Assembly: GCA_964487555.1 (NCBI GenBank)
Contig: CAZART010000086.1
Span: 1 to 22,961, forward strand
Direction of reading: 5' to 3'
Length of the DNA stretch: 22,961 nucleotides
From: CAZART01 sp964487555
GTDB lineage: Bacteria; Bacteroidota; Rhodothermia; Rhodothermales; VXPQ01
Part shown: positions 13,548 to 20,829 of the stretch, in pieces
Position numbering within the stretch: the first letter of the stretch is position 1
Layout of the letters: each line of letters opens with the position of its first letter
Program-made: the position numbers and the translations under genes
Notes under the pieces: generated by a model
The model's input: the letters and a program-made list of their open reading frames with translations, nothing else
The model's database searches: none
What the model was told of the DNA's origin: nothing

Positions 13548-16500
13548 TTGCGACCTCACCCCGTCCCCTCATCGATACCTCAACACGTCGGCACGACCGG
13601 CATATTCTTCGTGCTCGTCGTCCTCCTCCTCTCACCGAGCGCTCCCGCCGACGCACAAGGATTCCAAATTTTGAGCGGTCGGAATCACCCTGAGCTTCGA
13701 TGGCGCGTCGCCGAAACCGAGCATTTCCGGATCATGTATCCGCAGCACCTCGAAGGCATCGAGACGGAAGCGGCGCCCATCGCCGAGCGCAGCTACGAAG
13801 CCCTGTCGCACAATCTGAACGTCACATTCAACCGCCGCATCGACATCTTCCTCTCAGACGAGGATGAAATTGCCAACGGATTCGCCGTCCCCATCGGCAA
13901 CGGCCACACGAACATCTGGGTGCACGTCAGTGACTACGCGGACATGATGACCGGCCGCGCGTCGTGGCTCCGCTCGGTCATCGCCCACGAGGTCGCCCAC
14001 ATCTTCCACTACAGGGCCGTGCTTTCGCGACCGCGATGGATCAACTTTCTGCTCGCCGATCCGCTGCCGCGATTCTGGGCGGAGGGAATCGCGCAGTATC
14101 AGACGGAGTACTGGACGGCCCTGCGCGGCGACCGGTGGCTGCGAACGGCCGTTCTGGATGACCAGCTCTCTTATTCGGACGGACGCTCCCTCTGGAACGG
14201 CCGCCTCCTCTATTCCATCGGCAACGCTCAGGTTCGCTACCTCGCGGATCGATACGGCGACTCCACGCTCGTCAACATTCTCAAGCACCGCAGGCCCGTG
14301 TTGTTAGGCCTCACCCGCGTCCACGACTTCAACACGGCCTTCCGAAAGGTCACCGGCTCCTCCTACCGCGACTTCTACGACGAGTGGCGCCGCCACGTCA
14401 ACGTCTTCTACAACACGATGGCCGGCCGGATGGAGCTGCCCGACTCGCTCGGCGCCAAACCCATGGGCCTTCCCGGCCAGTATTATTTCGACGTCGCGTA
14501 CAGCCCCGACACCACCCACATCGCCGTGCTCGCATTGACCTCATTGCAGCGGCCCGTAACGCGGCTTTTTGCAAAAGAACGGTCCGGAACCGAGGTGAAG
14601 ATCGTGGCCGAGGGCGCCATCAGGCCGCCGCTGGCCTGGTCGCCCGACGGCTCCCGCATCGTCTACGGCCGACTCCACCGGGGGCGGTACGGATCCATCC
14701 TCAGAGATCTCTACATCGTCGAGCGCGACGGATCCAATCGCCGCCGCCTGAGCGACAACCGCCGCGCCGGCTCGCCCACCTTCTCGCCGGACGGCACTCG
14801 GCTCGCCTATTCGGCCTCCGATGGCGACACGGACAACCTCTACGTGCTCGACCTATCGACAGGGCAAGAGGAACCGATCACCGACTTTGAGAAGGACATC
14901 CGGCTTAGCGGCCTCAAGTGGCACCCTGAACGGGACGAAATCGCCTTCACCCGCCTCGTTCAGGACGGGCGCCGCGACATCGCTATCGTCGACCTCGCCA
15001 CGCGCCGCGTCCAGCCGATCACCGAAGGCGAACACGATGACCGCAATCCCGTCTGGAGCCCCGACGGCGCCGAGATCGCCTACACGTCGCTCCGCGACCA
15101 CGTCCCCAACGTGTTCGTATACGACAGCCGCACCAACACCCACGATCGCGTCACTGCCCTGGTCACCGGCGCCGAAGCCAGCGACTGGATCCCCTCCCCC
15201 GACACCGCCAAAGCCGGCGCCGACGGATCAGAAACCGCCTCTTCCTCTTCCCCTTCCCCTTCCTCCTCTCTCCTCATCACCGTCCCGGTGAAAAAAACCG
15301 CNNNNNNNNNNNNNNNNNNNNNNNNNNNNNNNNNNNNNNNNNNNNNNNNNNNNNNNNNNNNNNNNNNNNNNNNNNNNNNNNNNNNNNNNNNNNNNNNNNN
15401 NCTTCCCCTTCCCCTTCCTCCTCTCTCCTCATCACCGTCCCGGTGAAAAAAACCGCCGACAGCGCCTATCTCATCGACGCCTCCCGCCGCGCACCGGAGC
15501 CCGACCTCAATATCCCCCGGGAATACCAGACCTGGACCACCACGCAGCCGCCCGACACGATCGCCGCCGACATCCCGCCCGACCCGGATCTCATCACCTC
15601 GCGATACGCCTACAGCTCCTGGCGCAACCTCCGCCACGTCGCCACCGGCGCCCTGCCGTACGCCTGGCTCGATGGCGACGTCGGGCTGGCGGCGTTCACG
15701 ACGTGGATGGAGCCGCTCGGGAAGCACGCCCTGCTCGCACTCGGAAATCTGTCCCTACGCGATCCGGCCGGCTCGAGCTTCGGCGCAGCATCCTATCTGA
15801 ACAACCAGTGGGTTCCGAGCATCGGCCTGAATGCGTACCGACTGCCGGGGTCGGCCCAATTCTACGGGGATGATCTTCTCGTGGAAGCGTATACCGGCGG
15901 CGACGTCACCGTTCTCTGGCCGCTGGACTGGTCCGATCGTCCGTACGTCAGCGAGGAATTCACAGTCAGGCTTCGATGGGTGGACATCGATCCACTCACG
16001 CCGGACGAGTTCGATGCGGCCACCGGAATCGCACCTCCACAAGCCGGGCAGCAGCTCGACCTGCGCGCGGGGCTGGCATTTACGAAACAGCGGCCCTATT
16101 TCAACAACCTCATCCATCCGCTCGACGGCCTCGGCCTGCGGCTGCAGGTGACCGGCGCGGCGAGCGTGCTCGGCTCCGACAGCGAGTTCATCCGGGGTGA
16201 TCTCTCGTCATTCGGCATTTTCAACGGCCCGGGGCTGCACCGCATCTATATATATGGACGCGCGCAGGCGCAGGAAGGCGAGTCCTTTCCGCAGGATTTC
16301 GTCGGCCTAAGCCGCCACGACGGCCTCCAGATCGACCTCCCGATTCCGCTTCCGTTCTCCTTCGGCGACGCCGAGCGGGTGCGCGGCTACCGCAGCTACG
16401 CGCTGGGCGACCGGATGCTGTTCGGAACGCTCGAATACCGCGTGCCGCTGCTCTCGAGCCTCCAGACGCGGCTGCTCGGCATCGTGAACCTCGGCGGCGT

Positions 16501-16723
16501 CGCGGCTGCCGCATTCGCAGATGCCGGCATCGTCTGGTCCGGCGCCGAACTCGATGACGCCGTCCGCCGCACCGGCGTCGGCCTGGAGCTGAAAAACGCG
16601 CTCCGCGTCGGCGGCTTCTTCAGCGTGGCGCACGCCGTCGGCATCGCACAGCAGGCCGATGATCTCGGCCTGCATGGCGACTACGAAATCTACTACCGCA
16701 TCCGCACCGCCGTGCCGTTTTGA
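13548..16723 (+). CDS. Peptidase-MA-like / TolB-like propeller / surface-antigen barrel outer-membrane protein, interrupted by scaffold gap
   Basis: Two frames flank a run of Ns; merging the identical 55-nt flanks gives one in-frame protein of about 1006 aa. The start is probably TTG at 13548, as no in-frame ATG precedes the signal peptide (hydrophobic about 18-30, ending PADAQG). Residues about 48-310 resemble peptidase-MA gluzincins, with HEVAH (H147, E148, H151) and FWAEGIAQY (E179). Residues about 320-560 hold TolB/WD40-like blades, e.g. AWSPDGSRIVYG, TFSPDGTRLAYS and VWSPDGAEIAYTS. A Ser/Pro-rich stretch follows at about 565-580, and then a C-terminal region from about 640 whose ending (GGFFSVAHAVG...GDYEIYYRIRTAVPF) fits an Omp85/bacterial-surface-antigen barrel. 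It is likely anchored in the outer membrane with soluble domains in the periplasm or at the surface. Substrate unknown. Confidence 0.82.
15247..15301 (+). repeat. 55-nt sequence identical to 15402-15456, left flank of N gap
   Basis: Every base of 15247-15301 equals 15402-15456, and each copy directly abuts the N run. The match is exactly 55 nt, ending where the unknown bases begin. This is the signature of two contigs sharing a k-mer-length overlap that a scaffolder separated with a default 100-N spacer. Confidence 0.9.
15302..15401. other. Scaffold gap of 100 Ns
   Basis: Exactly 100 Ns, a conventional placeholder length. Identical flanks suggest that no real sequence is missing and that 155 nt (gap plus one copy) should be removed to restore the reading frame of the outer-membrane protein gene. 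Confidence 0.95.
15402..15456 (+). repeat. 55-nt sequence identical to 15247-15301, right flank of N gap
   Basis: Right-hand copy of the duplicated contig end. It includes the pyrimidine-rich CTTCCCCTTCCCC segment that probably caused the assembly break. A GTG at 15443 inside it gives the false appearance of a separate downstream gene. Confidence 0.9.
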
Positions 16724-16760
16724 AGGAATTAACAGTCGCCTGTTGCTTGTGCGGAATACT

Positions 16761-17165
16761 TCACGCTCGCAGAAAGTCGTCCGGATGGATAGCCGTGTCC
16801 GGATAGGCGGCCGGCACCTCTCCGTCATGCGTAACAAGTAGGATTTGTAGCTGGAGCGCGAGCGCGACGTACTGGCAGTCGTAAGCGGAGCACCCGGACT
16901 CGGCGCCCAGACGGAGGGCATCCGAGGCGGACACAGCGAACGTGCGCTCAGCCAGGAGGTCGCGACCGACATCCAGGCGGCGAAGTGCGCCCTCCAGGCT
17001 GAAAACGCCCCCCCGAACATACCTCAAAAGTACGTTTGCGAATTCAGACTCCCACAAAGCCGGTGCTGCCCACAGGGGATCCTTCGCACGAACGGCCAAG
17101 GCGGCCTCCGTGAATTCGCCTTCGATCGTAAGGTAGGCGATTAGGGTTGTGTCGGCGACGATCAC
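16761..17165 (-). CDS. PIN-domain toxin, VapC/FitB type
   Basis: A 134-aa PIN-domain ribonuclease, the toxin half of a type II toxin-antitoxin pair. The four acidic metal-binding positions are visible: D5 in VADTTLIAYL, E41 in WESEFANVLLR, D96 in SAYDCQYVALA, and D114 in VTHDGE. Length is typical of VapC. The start overlaps the stop of the antitoxin gene by 4 nt (17162-17165), giving translational coupling with the antitoxin made first. Known VapC/FitB enzymes cut tRNA or other structured RNA; the target here is unknown. The 37 nt between it and the convergent outer-membrane gene hold no obvious terminator. Confidence 0.92.
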   Translation of the reverse strand: MIVADTTLIAYLTIEGEFTEAALAVRAKDPLWAAPALWESEFANVLLRYVRGGVFSLEGALRRLDVGRDLLAERTFAVSASDALRLGAESGCSAYDCQYVALALQLQILLVTHDGEVPAAYPDTAIHPDDFLRA

Positions 17166-17404
17166 GAACTACGACCCTCTCTGACAACCTCCTTCCTCTC
17201 GCTTTCCGTAAGGTAAGCGGAGGATTCCTCACGCAGGCGCTGCGCGCGGGACATAAGTTTGTCCTCAGAAATCACGCGCTCGCCAAGTGCGCGCTCCAGA
17301 ATCACGGTCGTTTCACCGGCAATCGAGCGGCGATGTGCTCGCGCGCGCGCCTTCAACTTCTGGTACAGGTCGTCCGGCAAGTCCTTTACGGTCAAGTTTG
17401 CCAT
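17162..17404 (-). CDS. FitA-type ribbon-helix-helix antitoxin
   Basis: An 80-aa antitoxin from the ATG at 17402-17404. An in-frame ATG at 17428 would add eight residues but lies inside the operator-like palindromes, so the shorter form is preferred. The N-terminus MANLTVKDLPDDLYQKLKAR and RAHRRSIAGETTVILERAL is the ribbon-helix-helix domain of FitA-like antitoxins; the C-terminal 35 residues are charged and would wrap the toxin. It precedes and overlaps the PIN toxin gene. The three phased GCATGC sites immediately upstream are the likely autoregulatory operator. Confidence 0.9.
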   Translation of the reverse strand: MANLTVKDLPDDLYQKLKARARAHRRSIAGETTVILERALGERVISEDKLMSRAQRLREESSAYLTESERKEVVREGRSS

Positions 17405-17423
17405 GCCACCGGGTGATCTTCTG

Positions 17424-17453
17424 TGCATGCGTTTTGCATGCAGAACGCATGCA
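17424..17453 (-). promoter_or_regulatory. Phased palindromic operator of the toxin-antitoxin operon
   Basis: Three GCATGC palindromes begin at 17425, 17436 and 17447, exactly 11 bp apart, about one helical turn. The outer copies are extended into a larger inverted repeat, TGCATGCGT (17424-17432) and ACGCATGCA (17445-17453), centred on the middle copy. It lies 20 nt upstream of the antitoxin ATG. Ribbon-helix-helix antitoxins bind such short phased repeats as cooperative dimers, so this is a strong candidate operator. Confidence 0.75.
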
Positions 17454-17515
17454 GCGGCAGATCGGTTTCAGACGACGCAGTCACCGAGATAGTACCGCCG
17501 TCACTGCTGCGCGGC

Positions 17516-17768
17516 GTCATCATTCTTCTCAGGTACCGCCTAGCTCGACACGTCGACTCAGCCTTCAGTGGCCCGAGACCCGGCACCGCAGTCCGTCAAG
17601 AACATCGGCAACGAGTGGGCGCGCGAGGCGCGCTCCCTCGCACTAGAGGTCCCCACGTCAGTCGTTCCCTCCGAATCCAACTATCTGGTACACCCGAACC
17701 CCCCCGATTTCAAGCGGTTGCACATCACAGGCCCGATTGAGCCTTTGATGGATCCGCGTCTGACGTAA
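17516..17768 (+). pseudogene. Internally deleted, frameshifted remnant of a RES-domain toxin
   Basis: Two pieces of a RES (NAD+ phosphorylase-type) toxin abut in different frames. The N-terminal motif YRLARHVDSAFSG is encoded from 17534 to 17572. The C-terminal part (from about 17568) reads VKNIGNEWAREARSLALEVP, then TSVVPSESNYLVHPNPPDF and a PRL ending, as at the end of RES domains. The middle of about 80 residues, including most of the active site, is missing and the frame shifts at the junction near 17567-17572. No Xre-type antitoxin, normally the partner, is found beside it. The 17405-17824 stretch otherwise holds only the FitAB operator. Recognition rests on short motifs. Confidence 0.65.
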
Positions 17769-17824
17769 ACACGCGGAGGCCGTCGACGTGGTGGACGCCG
17801 CATGACTCCGCAACCGAAGAACGT

Positions 17825-18340
17825 ATGCCCTCCTCCGTAGGCCACATCCTGGCCGGCCTCGCCATCTCCAGACTGACGGGCCGCTCGCTGCAACGCGACT
17901 GGCCGATCGTCGCCGTCGCCGCCGCGCCCGATCTCGACGTCGTAGTCGACGCCCTCCGCGACCGGCCGACTGATTACCGCAACCGTCCCTCACATACGGC
18001 CGGTGCCGCTCTATTCGCCGCCGCCTCCATCGGAACGATCTCCAAGCTCTCCGGAGGCCCCTTCTTCTCGACCGCCGCCCGCGCCGGCGCCTCCTACGCC
18101 TCCCACCTCGTCCTCGACTACTTTGGAAAGGAGTCACAAGACGGCCTCCCCCTCCTCCGCCCCTTCTCAACCCGCCGATTCGCCGCACGCCGCCCCGTCT
18201 TCCGGACCATCTACAGCCGCCACGGCCGCTTCTTCACAGGCCTGCTGACCCGCCGCAACCTCCGCAAAATAGCCCGCGAGACGGCCATCCTCGCCCCATA
18301 CGTCGTCGCGGCCGACGTCATCGGCCGCCTTCGCCGTTAA
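17825..18340 (+). CDS. YdjM-like membrane-bound metal-dependent hydrolase (DUF457)
   Basis: A 171-aa protein of the YdjM/DUF457 family of inner-membrane metal-dependent hydrolases. Recognisable features are SVGHILAGLAISRL at the N-terminus, APDLD (about 34-38), SHTAGAALF (about 56-64) and ASHLVLDYFG (about 92-101). His and Asp residues are spaced as in the family, with hydrophobic segments around them. E. coli YdjM is SOS-regulated, but no LexA-type site is visible here. The biochemical reaction of the family is not established. The gene follows the RES remnant and is not obviously in an operon; the 230 nt after it contain nothing I recognise. Confidence 0.8.
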   Translation: MPSSVGHILAGLAISRLTGRSLQRDWPIVAVAAAPDLDVVVDALRDRPTDYRNRPSHTAGAALFAAASIGTISKLSGGPFFSTAARAGASYASHLVLDYFGKESQDGLPLLRPFSTRRFAARRPVFRTIYSRHGRFFTGLLTRRNLRKIARETAILAPYVVAADVIGRLRR

Positions 18341-18570
18341 GCCGATACCGTTCATTTACCCGCTGACCGTCTGTCGCACGCCCTACGGGCTGTTCACCCG
18401 GCTTCACAAGTCAATAACGGAGAATATCGTATAGGTTAGAAGAAGCGGCGCCAGTCTCGCCGTCCAAATCTCCCAGCGGTCAGGGCAACCATTTCCCGCT
18501 TGACGGATTTGCTCTCGAATCTTTTACTGGTTCCGGCCGGCCCTGCCATCAGTATTCCGTTGATGATCGC

Positions 18571-20193
18571 ATGATGCAACTCACGTTCTATCGCTCTTTG
18601 CTTGTCGGCGTAGTAGTCTTCCTTGCCATTCAATCCTCCGCGCAGGCGCAGCCCTGTGCTAATGACGATTTCATCCTAACCTCGCAGCACGAGATTGAGG
18701 CCTTTCCAAATGGATGTACGGAAGTCTCCGGCGATCTTACCGTCGGTCCTTCCTCCGACATTACCGACCTTTCGCCCCTATCGGAATTACGCCAGGTGAT
18801 GGGATGGATGAGGATTCATAGCAACGCCAACTTGAAGCATCTCGGTGGACTTGACCGACTCGCAACGGTAGGCAGGGGTTTAAGGATCGATAGTAATGTG
18901 GTCCTTGTCAGCTTCGAGGCGCTCTCTGCCCTCGATTCCGTTGGCGCTGCACTGGAAATTGTTGACAATGACGCGATCACCAGTCTCAGCGGCCTCGAGG
19001 GACTTCGATCTGTGGGTCCCATAGCCATCAAAGGCAACGATTCCCTGGTCGATCTCCAAGCTTTTCGAGGCATCGAGTCTGAATCGGGATCCCTGATTAT
19101 TCTTGATAACGGCGCGCTCGAGGACCTCGTTGGGCTAGAAGGTATCATCACGGTCAACGGGATACTGAGTATCGGAGGCAATACGTCGATGAGGAGCCTG
19201 GAAGGCTTGTCCGGGCTCATCTCCGCCTCTGGTTCGGTAATGATTGGCGGTAACCCTATGCTGACGGATCTGAAGGGTCTTTCATCGCTTGAAGCGGCTG
19301 GTGCCGTCTTTCTCTCTCGCAATTCGAATCTCGTCGATATCGGCGCACTCTACAGGCTTACTCAGACACAGTGGCTCTCAGTACAAGGAAACGAATCGCT
19401 GCGAAGTCTAACCGGCCTAAACAACATTGCAGTAACGACCGGTCCGCTTTTCATCAGAGATAATCTGGCTCTCACGTCGCTTGATGGTCTTTCCGGATTA
19501 AATGAGGCCCGCGCGACCCTTCTCGTTACCGACAACCCACGATTGGAATCCCTTGACGGACTCGATAGTCTCGATTTGATTGGCGGACGCCTGATTGTTA
19601 ATCGGAATGCGATGCTAAGAGACATCGGAGGACTCGCGAACGTCCAAAGTATAGGCGAATATGTAGAGATTAGAGAGAACCCGTCGCTCTTGGATCTCGA
19701 CGCGTTATCCTCACTCAATTACATCGGAGGCGATCTAACGGTTCAAGACAACGAGTCTTTGGTGGCGTGTAGTTGTGGACTCAACGAGGTCGTGAGCACA
19801 GGAGTCGTGCAGGGAAAAATCGTAATGCATGGCAATGATGCGGAGGGCGACTGCAACAATGACGGCTCGGACCTGGCCACTGAGATGTGCGGTGTCGGTG
19901 TCGGCGAGATTAGCGAGGAGTCTGTTCCCTCCGGAACATTCAGCTTCTCGGTCCACCCGAATCCAGCGGACCACACGGTCACGATCACCGTCGAGATCGT
20001 GGAGCCGAATCTGCTGCGTTCGGCTGTTATCGACCTGCTCGGCCGAAAGGTCCAGACGATCGCCGGCGGCTTGTATTACCCGGGCCGTCACGCGGTCACC
20101 GTTGACGCTTCGTCGCTGCCCGCAGGCGTGTACTTCGTCCGGATGAGGGCTGGGGATAGGGTCGATACGAGAAGTCTCGTGGTGGCGCGCTAG
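18571..20193 (+). CDS. Secreted LRR-like (receptor L-domain-like) protein with T9SS sorting domain
   Basis: A 540-aa exported protein. A signal peptide (about residues 1-27, ending SAQAQ) is followed by about fifteen degenerate repeats of 23-24 residues over about 55-400. The pattern is GLxxLxxVxGxLxIxxNxxLxxL, with the recurrent Asn, resembling leucine-rich or receptor-L-type solenoids. A Cys-containing cap follows (CSCG, and GDCNNDGSD). The last 80 residues are a type A T9SS C-terminal domain: FSVHPNPADHTVTITVE, LLGRKV, and LPAGVYFVRM ending in a basic tail. T9SS substrates cross the outer membrane and are released or fixed at the surface, which suggests an adhesin or recognition role. Base composition looks lower in GC than its neighbours. 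The ATG at 18571 could be replaced by the next codon, also ATG. Confidence 0.88.
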   Translation: MMQLTFYRSLLVGVVVFLAIQSSAQAQPCANDDFILTSQHEIEAFPNGCTEVSGDLTVGPSSDITDLSPLSELRQVMGWMRIHSNANLKHLGGLDRLATVGRGLRIDSNVVLVSFEALSALDSVGAALEIVDNDAITSLSGLEGLRSVGPIAIKGNDSLVDLQAFRGIESESGSLIILDNGALEDLVGLEGIITVNGILSIGGNTSMRSLEGLSGLISASGSVMIGGNPMLTDLKGLSSLEAAGAVFLSRNSNLVDIGALYRLTQTQWLSVQGNESLRSLTGLNNIAVTTGPLFIRDNLALTSLDGLSGLNEARATLLVTDNPRLESLDGLDSLDLIGGRLIVNRNAMLRDIGGLANVQSIGEYVEIRENPSLLDLDALSSLNYIGGDLTVQDNESLVACSCGLNEVVSTGVVQGKIVMHGNDAEGDCNNDGSDLATEMCGVGVGEISEESVPSGTFSFSVHPNPADHTVTITVEIVEPNLLRSAVIDLLGRKVQTIAGGLYYPGRHAVTVDASSLPAGVYFVRMRAGDRVDTRSLVVAR

Positions 20194-20207
20194 TTCGGGC
20201 TTGAGTA

Positions 20208-20226
20208 TGCCGGCATGCGGCCGGCA
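20208..20226. terminator. Short hairpin after the LRR gene
   Basis: TGCCGGC (20208-20214) pairs with GCCGGCA (20220-20226) around a 5-nt loop, 15 nt after the LRR gene stop and between convergent genes. No T-run follows on the + strand, so termination is only a possibility. The rest of the 20194-20316 spacer shows nothing. Confidence 0.35.
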
Positions 20227-20316
20227 AAAAGGGCCAATCCGGCCGCGGATTTAACGAAGGAGCGTCGATCCATCAGCGTTGCGCGTCGCGTTCGAGGCAC
20301 GATTCAATTCTTCGAA

Positions 20317-20829
20317 CTACGAAGGCGGAACGCGAAAGGCGGAATGCAACATGCGAATGTGCGGCGCCGCGGCATCGAGCAGCCGCTCCCGCTCCTGCTC
20401 GGATAGGTGCTTGAATCCTGCGATCGTACCGAAGCATCCCGCGCTGCCGCAGTGGCATTCGAAGGGAGTCGCCATATCCCATTCCGTGGTGAGATAGTTG
20501 AAGGTCAACTCCTCAGCGGCCGCGATCGAGCGACGAGCCACGAAGCGGCGCGAATCCAGATCGATCTCGAGATTCGGCTCGCAGCTGTGGTTCAGAAATT
20601 TCCACGGGGACGGCTCCGCGCTATCTCCGCCGGCTGCTTCGTTGGGTTCGAGGTGCCGATCGACGGCCACCTGGATCGAGTAGCGAGACGGCCTCTCAAT
20701 GATGTGTCCTTCGAGAGACAGAAGCTGTTCGCCCGGTCTGTAATCCCGCACGGCAACTACGCCCGCATACCCGTTATTCGATCGAACGCGTACGACTTCT
20801 TCCGACGTCTTCTCTTTCTCCCCTCTCAT
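20317..20829 (-). CDS. Stand-alone SET-domain protein methyltransferase-like protein
   Basis: A 170-aa SET-domain protein. The first SET segment is around residues 13-45 (NNGYAGVVAVRDYRPGEQLL). The cofactor/pseudoknot motif is FLNHSCEPN (N80, C83), and the C-terminal motif is EELTFNYLTTEW (Tyr112). A post-SET zinc site is complete, with C83 plus C125, C127 and C132 in ECHCGSAGC. SET proteins transfer methyl groups from S-adenosylmethionine to lysine side chains; bacterial members are uncommon and mostly uncharacterised. Its start lies 56 nt inside the end of the upstream ATP-grasp::SET gene, implying coupled translation. Its sequence differs clearly from the SET domain of that neighbour, so it is not a fresh duplication. 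Confidence 0.88.
   Translation of the reverse strand: MRGEKEKTSEEVVRVRSNNGYAGVVAVRDYRPGEQLLSLEGHIIERPSRYSIQVAVDRHLEPNEAAGGDSAEPSPWKFLNHSCEPNLEIDLDSRRFVARRSIAAAEELTFNYLTTEWDMATPFECHCGSAGCFGTIAGFKHLSEQERERLLDAAAPHIRMLHSAFRVPPS

Noticed and set aside
15247..15456. True tandem duplication of 55 nt within the gene
   Set aside because: Both copies end exactly at the N run and one copy suffices for an open, in-frame gene, which points to contig-end overlap.
18436..18633. 65-codon minus-strand frame before the LRR gene
   Set aside because: Overlaps the signal-peptide region of a clear gene and shows no family features.
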